From SAR116 cluster bacterium (GTDB lineage: Bacteria; Pseudomonadota; Alphaproteobacteria; Puniceispirillales; Puniceispirillaceae), in contig SHBD01000009.1 in NCBI GenBank assembly GCA_004212735.1, forward strand, positions 1-64,000: a stretch of 64,000 nt of DNA, read 5' to 3'. This document shows, piece after piece, positions 28,629 through 36,804 of this stretch. Below the pieces are notes generated by a model. It saw only the letters and a list, made by a program, of their open reading frames with translations. It made no database searches and was not told the DNA's origin. Made by a program: the position numbers and the translations under genes. Each line of letters opens with the position of its first letter. Position 1 is the stretch's first letter.

Positions 28629-29606
28629 CTAGTAATAAAGCTCGCGCGGGTCGGTGATGCCAAGGGCGGCATACATTTCCGCAACCTGTTCCCCATAGCC
28701 GTTATACATCTGGGTCGGCACACGCTGGCCGGTGCCAAGCAGGCGTTCGGTGCGTTGCGGCCAGCGCGGATGCGGGATGCCCGGATTCACATTCGCCCAG
28801 AACCCATATTCATTGCCGGCAAGCTGTTCCCAGAAAGAAACCGGCCGTTCATCGGTGAAGGTAAAGCGGACAATCGATTTGATCGATTTGAACCCATATT
28901 TCCACGGCGTCACCAGACGGATGGGCGCGCCATTCTGGTTGGGAAGCGGCTTGCCATAGATGCCCGTGGCCAGAAACGCCAGTTCGTTCGTCGCCTCGTC
29001 AATGGTCAGCCCCTCAACATAGGGCCAGGGATACCAGCTCTGTTTCTGGCCCGGGGCAACCACCGGATCCATGAAGGTTTCCATACGCAGATATTTGGCA
29101 CCAGCCGCCGGCCGCGCAAATTTGACCAGATTGGCAAGCGGCACACCCGACCAGGGGACAGCCATCGACCACGCCTCGACACAGCGGTGCCGGTAGAGCC
29201 GCTCCTCGGTGCCGCCGATGCGATCAACGAGATCGGTCGCATCCAGGGTCATTTCAGCCTCGACCATGCCGTCAATGGTCACGGTCCAAGGATCCGACTT
29301 CATTTTGCGGGTTTTTTTCCAGATATTCTTGGACGAGCCAAACTCATAGAAATTGGTATAGGTGGTGGCCTCTTCCTCGTCGGTGATGGCGCGGTCAAGG
29401 GTGTAAGCCTCATTACGGGCAAAGGGATAGCCGCCAATGGCAGCAAGCGCACTACTGGCGAGAAACCCCGGGCCAGCAAGCGCAGCACCAAGGCCAAGAC
29501 CGGTAAAGCCAGCCGCCTTCAGCCATTGCCGCCGGTTCATATAGACAGCTTCAGGCGTGGCTGCGGCCTCGGACAATTCCCAGCTGCGTTTCGATTTGAT
29601 CACCAT
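28629..29606 (-). CDS. msrP: protein-methionine-sulfoxide reductase catalytic subunit
   Basis: MsrP (YedY) is a periplasmic molybdopterin enzyme that repairs oxidised methionines in envelope proteins. The protein is about 325 aa from ATG 29606. A twin-arginine signal (MNRRQWLKAAGF, Arg25-Arg26) is followed by the oxidoreductase fold, with the Mo-ligand Cys142 in YRHRCVEAWSMAVPW and the C-terminal NPGIPHPRWPQ. The haem partner MsrQ, usually adjacent, is not here. Cofactor genes mobB-moeA-moaD-moaE are about 14 kb away. Confidence 0.95.
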   Translation of the reverse strand: MVIKSKRSWELSEAAATPEAVYMNRRQWLKAAGFTGLGLGAALAGPGFLASSALAAIGGYPFARNEAYTLDRAITDEEEATTYTNFYEFGSSKNIWKKTRKMKSDPWTVTIDGMVEAEMTLDATDLVDRIGGTEERLYRHRCVEAWSMAVPWSGVPLANLVKFARPAAGAKYLRMETFMDPVVAPGQKQSWYPWPYVEGLTIDEATNELAFLATGIYGKPLPNQNGAPIRLVTPWKYGFKSIKSIVRFTFTDERPVSFWEQLAGNEYGFWANVNPGIPHPRWPQRTERLLGTGQRVPTQMYNGYGEQVAEMYAALGITDPRELYY

Positions 29607-29911
29607 TTTGACCTCCGATTGATTCCCATTTGGCTGTTGCTGGTGCTGCCCGGAATAGGGATGGGCATCGCGCCATGCGCTGTTCATGTCTCACCATACT
29701 CGGCGTAATATAACCGGCGTAACATAATCGGCGTTAGCAAGTCAGCGTAATACACCAATCAATAGACCAATTCAGCCAGCTAATTATGGCATGAGTGAGG
29801 CAGTAGTGATATGGGGGATGGCATGGGGATAATAAGAGGGGGATATAACAATGGGGCCGGGTCGGCAGACAGATCACGGGCCATTGGCGGCAGGGCGCGC
29901 ACGATAGGTGA
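29607..29911. other. gene-free interval upstream of msrP
   Basis: There is no convincing gene. Four degenerate 14-bp copies (cggcgtaatataac-like) at 29701-29756 lie upstream of msrP. The rest is AT-rich with no clear terminator for the metallopeptidase gene that ends at 29912. Confidence 0.6.
29701..29756. repeat. 4 x 14-bp degenerate tandem repeat upstream of msrP
   Basis: Consecutive 14-bp units begin cggcgtaat, cggcgtaac, cggcgttag and cagcgtaat. Confidence 0.75.
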
Positions 29912-32815
29912 TCAGAGCATTTCAGGGGCCAGCGGGTCGAGGTCAAAAGGGTCGAGGTCAAAAGGGTCGAGGTCAAAAGGGTCGAGGTCAATCACCTCGA
30001 TGGTGTTGTCGACAAAGTAATTGGCAAGGACGGGACTATCAGGCGATGAGGAACGCCAATCATAGTCATCAAGAACGCCGAAAATCTCCGATTTGTCCTC
30101 GGCCTTGTAGAGGATTGTCTCTAAATGTTCATCATTGTCGACATTCCTGACCTCGAACCAGACATGCGTTGCATCATCGAGATCGATGAGAAGCATATCT
30201 TTCTTCGGAATTTCAGAACCAGAGTTGAAATTAGACAAAAAGTCACGCCTCACAAATTCCAGAGTCACCAAGCCCTCATCATCCAAATCGTCAACCACCC
30301 AATTATGCAGCTGGTTTTTGCGATAAACATCATGCCCGTATTCCGCCACCGTGACAGTCTGGCCAAGCACATCAAAATGTTCACCATCCAGTTGCCCCGC
30401 CCCGGTAATGATGGGTTGCTGTCCAGAATTCAGGTTTTGTTGGTGACTGGCAACCAAGATCAGGGCATAGATTTCGGCATCCGCACCATCACCATTCAGC
30501 AGATAGATGCCTTCATCAGTTTGTTTGTACCAGCCGTGCGTTACCTCATAGCCAAGACCGATTTTGTCATGAGTGGGAACAAAATCGACAATCACATGCG
30601 CTTTGTCGGCGAAAGGTGACTGCCCCCGATAGACCAGAAAAACATCATTTCCGGAATTTGCCATCGTCGTGAAACCGCCACTCATGGCAGTGGGATTTGA
30701 GCCGGCGACAAGCACATCATCACCCGCACTACCCCGCAAATCAGGGTTGATAAAACCAGAACCAAAGTAGCGTGAGTTTGCCGAAATATAAGTGCTCGCC
30801 TCTCCAGCGTTGATGTAATCATCACCGCCAAAACCTCTACCACCGCTCCCATCGGTCGGGCCCAATTCAATCAGATCATCTTCGTCCGTGCCTTCGCGCA
30901 CTCCAAAAACTCCCTCCCGCCACGTAACATATGTCCATCTGGCATAGCCGACCACACCATTCAATGTCAGTTCCAAACCATAGTTTCCCGGTTCATAGGG
31001 GGTGAAGTCTGCATCGCGGCTGACCAGCATGCTCTCTTCGCCCACTTGCAGATACCATTTGAAACTGGCGGATTTTGCCTGATGATCAACGGATATCTCA
31101 TTCCCGACACTGCCTCCCTCTCTGGTCAGGCGATAAGTTAAAATCTTTAACGTGAGTGGCGCAAGACGCGGACCATCACCAGACGCTTCGAGATGCACAT
31201 GATATTGCAGAGGTGTGCCCGTCAGAGGTATATCGTTCAACGGCGCGTCAGTGCTATTCTTGGTGACACGCATTTGATCGAATGACTTGATGTTACTGTA
31301 TGGCAAAAGCGCCAGAAAAGATGGCAATTCGGGAATGGTAACTTTGTTGGTTCCCCTGCCATCATCGAGTGTCAGAATTTTAATGCCAGCCCAGTCAACA
31401 GACCAATTGGCGAACGGGATAAGAACAGATAACTCGGTGGTCAATAATTTGGTAACACCATCAAGAAAGGCAAAGATGGATGGTTTATGGTCTACAACCT
31501 CTTCCTCAATGGCCTGTGGCTGACCGCTCCATTCCCGAATGCGCGCCGGTGCCGCCTCGCCGGGCCGGCCATAGAGATGCTGCAGCGCACGAATGTCCGC
31601 CGGCTGCCATGTTTCAATGGTGGTATTATAGGCCATGATGGTGTCAACGAAATCCTCCTCCTTTCTCCTTTGAAGTTCCTGCGGTGTCTGCCCTTGCTCA
31701 CGGATGTTGGTGAAAGGACGATTGTTCAATCCATCCCAGGGATGTTTCAGCCCCAGAATGTGACCCAGTTCATGACGGAACAGATATTCCAGATTTGAGA
31801 TGAAACTTATTTTTTGAGTCCTGAAGGAAATCCAGCGATGATTTGAGTCATGATCATGCTGGTGGTCATCATGTCCATGGGTATGAGGCTGCTCATAAGA
31901 GGGAAAGCCGCTGACACGGCCGCCGATATCGAAGCCCTCTCTGTCGCCCGAAAATATGTCCTGCACCTCGATCAGAATGTCGGGTGTGATGCTATCGACT
32001 TGGTTTCTGTCAGCCGTGGTGAGGCCATTGCCGATCTCGACAAATCTGACATTGATGAGTTTTTCCAGCTCCGCCATCGCCTCTGACATATATTTACGGA
32101 TTGTTGCGACATAGCGGGCGATGAGGACCGTGCCTTTATGCACCAGAGTGTCTGCCACTTTGGAATAGGCAGGTGCGATGTTACCGGTAATCACTCTCGT
32201 GATCAGATCATCCGCAATCTGGATGGCCCATTTCAGCACCAGGGGACCGGAAGACGGCATCGACCACGCGCCGCCATGAATGAGCTGTTGTGCGGTTTCA
32301 TCGCTTGGCTCGCTTGACTGAAGCAATCTTCCGTGACCGGGGTTGCTGGTCTCATTGACAAGGTCATTAACCCTGATGTTCAGGCGGTTGGTGACCCGCG
32401 CGCCATTGGTATCAGTGGTAAAAAATTCCAGCTCGTAGATATTGTTCCGATCCCGGTCACTGGGTGCCTCAAAATCAAAATGCCGGAAGTTATTATCCGT
32501 TGGTGAACCAGCAAAAATCAATTTGCCGTCATGCAGCCGAAACAGGGCGTTATCGCCATAATTGTCTGACAACTGCCAGTCTCTGAATAGATAGGTCGAA
32601 TATTGCAGAATGGGCTTGTCCAGCGGATGGTTTTCATAGATGTGGTGGGTGGGAGTGCCAGCGGAGGACATTTCATGTCGCTGGGTGTCATCCTGCTGGG
32701 TGGTTTGGCCTTGACGCTGCTCCGGCCGGGAGAGCGCATTCAGGCCTCCCTGACTGCCTTGGGTGTAATAATTCGCGTTATCCGACTGTGATACATCATT
32801 ACGCCGATACATCAT
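29912..32815 (-). CDS. metallopeptidase catalytic part, separated from its lipoprotein N-terminus by a frameshift
   Basis: This 967-codon frame carries a metzincin-like protease. An N-terminal YENHPLDKPIL module is shared with the first metallopeptidase. The zinc motif HELGHILGLKH is at residues 348-358 and the Met-turn DTIMAYN follows. C-terminal beta modules with GGRGFGGDDYINAGE-like calcium turns and a DLDPF repeat complete it. Taken alone it starts MMYRRNDVSQ inside a 16-bp duplication and has no export signal. Removing one 16-bp copy joins it in frame to the lipoprotein leader at 32799-33338, giving one surface lipoprotein of about 1140 aa. As written, the protease part would be untranslated or stay in the cytoplasm unless translation re-initiates at ATG 32815. 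Confidence 0.8.
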   Translation of the reverse strand: MMYRRNDVSQSDNANYYTQGSQGGLNALSRPEQRQGQTTQQDDTQRHEMSSAGTPTHHIYENHPLDKPILQYSTYLFRDWQLSDNYGDNALFRLHDGKLIFAGSPTDNNFRHFDFEAPSDRDRNNIYELEFFTTDTNGARVTNRLNIRVNDLVNETSNPGHGRLLQSSEPSDETAQQLIHGGAWSMPSSGPLVLKWAIQIADDLITRVITGNIAPAYSKVADTLVHKGTVLIARYVATIRKYMSEAMAELEKLINVRFVEIGNGLTTADRNQVDSITPDILIEVQDIFSGDREGFDIGGRVSGFPSYEQPHTHGHDDHQHDHDSNHRWISFRTQKISFISNLEYLFRHELGHILGLKHPWDGLNNRPFTNIREQGQTPQELQRRKEEDFVDTIMAYNTTIETWQPADIRALQHLYGRPGEAAPARIREWSGQPQAIEEEVVDHKPSIFAFLDGVTKLLTTELSVLIPFANWSVDWAGIKILTLDDGRGTNKVTIPELPSFLALLPYSNIKSFDQMRVTKNSTDAPLNDIPLTGTPLQYHVHLEASGDGPRLAPLTLKILTYRLTREGGSVGNEISVDHQAKSASFKWYLQVGEESMLVSRDADFTPYEPGNYGLELTLNGVVGYARWTYVTWREGVFGVREGTDEDDLIELGPTDGSGGRGFGGDDYINAGEASTYISANSRYFGSGFINPDLRGSAGDDVLVAGSNPTAMSGGFTTMANSGNDVFLVYRGQSPFADKAHVIVDFVPTHDKIGLGYEVTHGWYKQTDEGIYLLNGDGADAEIYALILVASHQQNLNSGQQPIITGAGQLDGEHFDVLGQTVTVAEYGHDVYRKNQLHNWVVDDLDDEGLVTLEFVRRDFLSNFNSGSEIPKKDMLLIDLDDATHVWFEVRNVDNDEHLETILYKAEDKSEIFGVLDDYDWRSSSPDSPVLANYFVDNTIEVIDLDPFDLDPFDLDPFDLDPLAPEML
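29934..29993 (-). repeat. 4 x 15-bp repeat at the 3' end of the metallopeptidase gene
   Basis: Three perfect copies of gggtcgaggtcaaaa and a fourth differing at the end encode DLDPF units just before the stop codon. Confidence 0.95.
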
Positions 32816-32821
32816 TACGCC
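32790..32821. repeat. perfect 16-bp tandem duplication causing a frameshift
   Basis: gatacatcattacgcc occurs twice in direct succession (32790-32805 and 32806-32821). The unit is not a multiple of three and lies inside the lipoprotein metallopeptidase coding region. With two copies the upstream frame reads RRNDVSA then stop. With one copy it reads RRNDVSQSDN and continues. Confidence 0.97.
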
Positions 32822-33338
32822 GCACTGGCTCTTCTGCTGGCTGTGAATTTGAGTCTGGCTTTGAGTCAGAGGTTGGCTTGGTGTCTGGCTTTGGGTCTAG
32901 GACTTGCGGTGCTGGCTCCTGCGGTGCTGGCTCCTGCGGTGGCTTGGTGTCTGACTTGGTGTCTGGCTCCTGCGGTGCTGGCTCCTGCGGTGGCTTGGGG
33001 TCTGGCTTTGGGTCTGGCTTGGGGTCTGGCTTGGGGTCTGGCTTTTTGTCTGGGGCTTGCGATGCTGCAACCGCCGGACCGCCGCCGCCACCGCCGCCGC
33101 CACCGCCGCCGCCACAGGCCGAGAGCGCCGTGCCGGACAGCAGAACCAGCAAAAGCGGTGTCAGGCGATCAGGCCGGGCCGAAGATGTTGATGCGGGTGT
33201 GAGTGCAGGCGCGGCATAACCAGAGACAGGCGCAAGCCGGCGCACAGAAACGCCGCCAGAATTGCCACTAGAATTGCCACTACCATTACCGCTGCAAGTG
33301 CCACCAGAAATGTCGGAAATTAACGATGCCATAAGCAA
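32799..33338 (-). CDS. lipoprotein leader and Pro-rich linker of the split metallopeptidase
   Basis: The 179-aa frame has a late signal sequence (RLTPLLLVLLSGTALSAC, Cys near residue 74) with a poly-Gly run after the lipidated Cys. A long linker of DPKP and PQEPA repeats ends ...EEPVRRNDVSA. The same late lipobox plus poly-Gly layout is seen in the metallopeptidase at 8.6-12 kb. The stop codon at 32799 arises only from the 16-bp duplication, so this is the 5' half of the gene ending at 29912. As sequenced it would yield only a short lipid-anchored Pro-rich peptide. Confidence 0.8.
   Translation of the reverse strand: MLMASLISDISGGTCSGNGSGNSSGNSGGVSVRRLAPVSGYAAPALTPASTSSARPDRLTPLLLVLLSGTALSACGGGGGGGGGGGGPAVAASQAPDKKPDPKPDPKPDPKPDPKPPQEPAPQEPDTKSDTKPPQEPAPQEPAPQVLDPKPDTKPTSDSKPDSNSQPAEEPVRRNDVSA
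32880..33060 (-). repeat. Pro-rich linker repeats
   Basis: Imperfect in-frame units encode DPKP and PQEPAPQEPDTK segments of the lipoprotein linker. They vary in order and number, unlike the perfect repeats at gene edges. Confidence 0.75.
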
Positions 33339-33426
33339 CCATGCTCAAAATATCCAAACTTGATCTTTAGAATATAGGCAAAAGGTTAATTATTCGTTTA
33401 GAGCCAAAATTTCTGCAGGCGTGACT

Positions 33427-34629
33427 TTATTCCAGCGACGCGACAACCCGCGCGATGCGCGCAAGCGCTGTCTCCAGCACCGCATCAGATTCGGCGTAGG
33501 AAATGCGGAAACAGGGAGACAGGCCAAAGGCAACGCCGGGAACAACCGCAACCTCACCAAGCTCCAGCAGCGCCGCCACAAAATCACTATCCGTTTCAAT
33601 GACACCGCCATCGGGACGGCGCCTGCCAATCAGCGCCGAGATATCGGGATAGACATAAAAGGCACCATCGGGATTGAGACAATACACCCCCTCCATGGCG
33701 TTGAGCGCATCCACCACCATCGCCCGCCGCCGGGCAAAGGCGGCCAGATTGTCAGCCATGAAATCGGTCGGGCCATCCAGCGCGGCAATGGCCGCATGCT
33801 GGGCAATGCTGTTCGGACAGGAGGTCGATTGCGATTGCAGCTTTGCCATCGCCCGGACCAGCGGTGCCGGCGCGGCGCAATAGCCGATCCGCCAGCCGGT
33901 CATACAATAGGATTTGGAAACGCCATTGAGCGAGAGAATGCGGTCGGCAAGATCCGGCGCGACAGCCCGCATGGTGGCAAATTCAAAACCGTCATAAACC
34001 AGATGTTCATAGATATCATCGCTAAGCAGATACACCTGGGGATGGCGGCGCAGCACCTCGGCAAATTGGGCCAGATCAGCAGCGCCATAGCCAACACCGC
34101 CCGGGTTTGACGGGCTGTTCAGGATCAGCCATTTGGTGCGCGGCGTAATTGCCGCCTCAAGCTGGGCCGGAGTCATTTTCAGATTGGCCGCAATCGGACA
34201 TTCGACAAAGACCGGAACGCCGCCCGCCACCTCTACAATGCCGGCAAAGCTGACCCAATAGGGGGTGGGGATGATCACCTCATCACCGGCATTGACCGTC
34301 GCCATCAAGGCATTGAACAGCACCTGCTTGCCGCCGGTGCCGATCGAGATCTGATCCGGGGTGACGGCAACACCATTCTCGCGCGCAAATTTGCGGACAA
34401 TCGCGGCTTTCAGCTGGGGGATGCCATCGACCTGGGTGTAGCGCGTGTGGCCATCACGCATCGCCCGGACAGCCGCCTCGACGATATGCGGCGGGGTGGG
34501 GAAATCCGGCTCGCCAGTGGCAAGGCCGATGACATCGCGGCCAGCCGCCTTCATATCCAGCGCCATGCCGGAAATCGCCACGGTGGGCGACGGCGCAATG
34601 CGTTTCAGACGGTCGGAGATGATGTCCAT
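33427..34629 (-). CDS. aspartate/aromatic aminotransferase (class I, PLP)
   Basis: This type I aminotransferase (400 aa, MDIISDRLKRIAPSPTVAIS) belongs to the Ib aspartate aminotransferase group common in alphaproteobacteria. It interconverts aspartate and oxaloacetate and may also act on prephenate. The PLP lysine lies in NGVSKSYCMTGWRIGY, with LNSPSNPGGVGY and the C-terminal substrate Arg in CFRISYAES. It is divergent from the DarG-like gene across a repeat-rich gap. Confidence 0.93.
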   Translation of the reverse strand: MDIISDRLKRIAPSPTVAISGMALDMKAAGRDVIGLATGEPDFPTPPHIVEAAVRAMRDGHTRYTQVDGIPQLKAAIVRKFARENGVAVTPDQISIGTGGKQVLFNALMATVNAGDEVIIPTPYWVSFAGIVEVAGGVPVFVECPIAANLKMTPAQLEAAITPRTKWLILNSPSNPGGVGYGAADLAQFAEVLRRHPQVYLLSDDIYEHLVYDGFEFATMRAVAPDLADRILSLNGVSKSYCMTGWRIGYCAAPAPLVRAMAKLQSQSTSCPNSIAQHAAIAALDGPTDFMADNLAAFARRRAMVVDALNAMEGVYCLNPDGAFYVYPDISALIGRRRPDGGVIETDSDFVAALLELGEVAVVPGVAFGLSPCFRISYAESDAVLETALARIARVVASLE

Positions 34630-34933
34630 GATGGGGTGCCCTTTGTTCTGCGTGGGGTGGGGGTGGGGTTCGCAAGGTCTGGGGTGAGGTGAAGCGCCGG
34701 TTTGGAGTTGGGGTTGGGGTTGGGGTTAGGGGTCGCAAGGTCTGGGTTGGGGTTGGGAGCAATGGCGCGCCCTGCCCCAACCCCCTAGATTTAGCGGGGA
34801 ACCCCCACGCAGGGCAAGAGGGATGTTGGGGGGGCATTGCAAACCGATATTTCATCGGGCACTATACCGACTCTTTGGTTTTTTGCGTCAGTTTAACTTA
34901 CGTTTAGTAATAGAAGGAGGCTAGCCAGAACAA
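34630..34933. other. divergent interval with G/T-rich repeats upstream of the DarG-like gene
   Basis: This gene-free stretch contains ggggttggggtt runs and two copies of tcgcaaggtctggg. Near its right end the composition turns AT-rich. A weak promoter can be proposed for the toxin-antitoxin pair: TTGCGT (34883-34888), 17 bases, AGTAAT (34906-34911). A strong AGAAGGAGG ribosome-binding site (34912-34920) precedes ATG 34934. Confidence 0.4.
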
Positions 34934-35824
34934 ATGTTAAAATTTCACCGAACCAGCCTAATGGTCTCAAGGTCACAGACTCTCGTGAACACGGTTAATA
35001 CTGTTGGGGTAATGGGAAAAGGGCTAGCAGCAGATTTCAAGGCTCAGTACCCTGAGATGTTCGATGAATATAGAAGATTATGCTCGCATGAAAAAATCCA
35101 CCCTGGAAAATCTTTCTTATGGAAAGGTAAAGGCAAATGGGTATTGAATTTCGCCACCAAGAAACATTGGCGGCAACCATCGAAGATTGAATATCTAGAA
35201 GATGGCTTGAGAGAATTTAGAGAAAAATACGAAGATTGGGGTATACGAGAAGTTGCTTTTCCAAGACTTGGATGTGGTAACGGAGGCTTAAGCTGGGACG
35301 ATGTAAAACCTGTCATGCTCGAATATCTGGTTGATTTACCTATCGCAGTTTATATCCATGACTTTGAAAAAAACATCGGTACGCCGGAGCATTCTGTAGG
35401 TGAAGACGCCACCCTGTTTGAAGAGAGGGAACCTGAAAATTTTGAAAATTTCAAAGAGGACATAAAACGCTTGGTTGAAAGCAATGAAGGTCGGTTCGAT
35501 TCATCATTACTCTCGGGGCGATTTGAAGTGGAACTGAATAAAGACTTTGAACTTTACTCAAAAAATGGCCACGAGAACCTCTTAGCATCGGAAGAAGAAC
35601 TATTTACCGTATGGGCCCATCTTTCTGGCGGGCCACTCTCACGTTCTGATTTACCCGAAACAGCTTACGATAACGCATTCATCATCTTTTCCCTGCTCGA
35701 AAAACTGTCATATATCCGCTTGATAAACATGGCCGGGCGCAACGGTAGTCCGCGTGTTGCGCTAGAGATGAATGGAGTTCCGTCAAGTGAGAGTTTGTCA
35801 CCGACAATAGCGAACGCTACCTAG
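34934..35824 (+). CDS. DarG-like macrodomain antitoxin
   Basis: The 296-aa protein has an N-terminal macrodomain of the DarG kind: LVNTVNTVGVMGKGLAADFK at residues 17-36 and FPRLGCGNGGLSWDDV at 109-124. DarG removes ADP-ribose from DNA and so reverses DarT. Residues of about 150-296 form a second, largely helical region that I do not recognise, possibly a winged helix that binds the toxin or DNA. The start has an excellent AGAAGGAGG site. The DarT-like gene begins two bases after the stop. Composition is clearly more AT-rich than flanking genes (about 42% GC in one sampled line), suggesting transfer. Confidence 0.8.
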   Translation: MLKFHRTSLMVSRSQTLVNTVNTVGVMGKGLAADFKAQYPEMFDEYRRLCSHEKIHPGKSFLWKGKGKWVLNFATKKHWRQPSKIEYLEDGLREFREKYEDWGIREVAFPRLGCGNGGLSWDDVKPVMLEYLVDLPIAVYIHDFEKNIGTPEHSVGEDATLFEEREPENFENFKEDIKRLVESNEGRFDSSLLSGRFEVELNKDFELYSKNGHENLLASEEELFTVWAHLSGGPLSRSDLPETAYDNAFIIFSLLEKLSYIRLINMAGRNGSPRVALEMNGVPSSESLSPTIANAT

Positions 35825-35826
35825 AG

Positions 35827-36771
35827 ATGGGAATTAGTGACGCCAGATACGAACAGCATTTGTCTGAGTGCCGCACCAAGCTAAAAAATTATCGCAAATT
35901 TTGGCCAAAATTCCTTTTCAGGCATGAGCCGATAGAAAACATGGTGGAGATATTGCGGTCTGGGCAATTGCTATCCAGAAAAATGGCCAGTGAAAAAGGC
36001 GCAATACAAACAGACATTGCGCCCACGACCATACTCGAGCACGATCAGCGATCCTTGTGTTACACAAGACTGTATTTTCGTCCACGAACCCCCACGCAGT
36101 TTCACATTCAAGGGATAAAGCCAGCAGCGGAATTCTATTACGGCAAAAATGCTGGTGTTTTGGCGATGATGTTGTTTGATGCGGAAGGTTTGCTAAAAGT
36201 AAACAGCACAAAATTTTCAACTGGAAACTTACAATCGCAGGAATCAGAGTTGCTTGATGGCGATAGCAATTTTGACAAGTTAGAGTTCGACGCTATTTTT
36301 CACGATAGTCCACAGCAGGATCCAGAAATTACCAGAAAGCGATGTGCAGAAATTTTGGTTGAAAGCCCATTGATATTGGCCGACCATCTAAAATACATCG
36401 TGTTGCGTACAGCAGCCGACGTCAAAATGTTTAAAATCTGTCTTCGTGAAAACGGTTTGGATCATTACAGCCCTCTTGTAAGAAAATCGTCTGATGCAAG
36501 TATCTTCTTTAATCAATTTACAGCTTTGGATTTCATTGACACAGGGCCGAATATTTTTCGGTTCAAACTCAAACCCGCAAAATCAAATCCCGAGGTAAAG
36601 GTGAAGTTTTGTGTGAAAAAAACATCAACAGACCAAATCGTCATAGATTGGGAAGGCAATCTGAAGACGAATGTTACCTACACAGTGAAACACGCCTCAG
36701 CAAATGAGAGATGTCGAGTAACCATATGGCTGTTTGACACTTTGGCTCATGATTCCATCTTTGATTTGTAA
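35827..36771 (+). CDS. DarT-like (DUF4433) DNA ADP-ribosyltransferase toxin
   Basis: DarT enzymes attach ADP-ribose from NAD to bases in single-stranded DNA and block replication, including that of phages. In this 314-aa protein FRHEPIENMVEILRSGQLLS (residues 31-50) matches the NAD-binding opening. YTRLYFRPRTPTQFHIQGIK (79-98) matches the family core, and KRCAEILVESP (171-181) places the likely catalytic Glu at 175. Residues of about 240-314 are an extra beta-rich tail of unknown role. It sits directly after the macrodomain gene, the reverse of the usual darT-darG order. Family membership is from motifs; target base and activity are not known. Confidence 0.75.
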   Translation: MGISDARYEQHLSECRTKLKNYRKFWPKFLFRHEPIENMVEILRSGQLLSRKMASEKGAIQTDIAPTTILEHDQRSLCYTRLYFRPRTPTQFHIQGIKPAAEFYYGKNAGVLAMMLFDAEGLLKVNSTKFSTGNLQSQESELLDGDSNFDKLEFDAIFHDSPQQDPEITRKRCAEILVESPLILADHLKYIVLRTAADVKMFKICLRENGLDHYSPLVRKSSDASIFFNQFTALDFIDTGPNIFRFKLKPAKSNPEVKVKFCVKKTSTDQIVIDWEGNLKTNVTYTVKHASANERCRVTIWLFDTLAHDSIFDL

Positions 36772-36804
36772 ATCCATCTTTGTAGAATAGACTTCCATAA
36801 ACTG

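Noticed and set aside
28380-29708. 442-codon plus-strand frame opposite msrP
   Set aside because: msrP is certain on the minus strand; this is an antisense open frame in GC-rich DNA.
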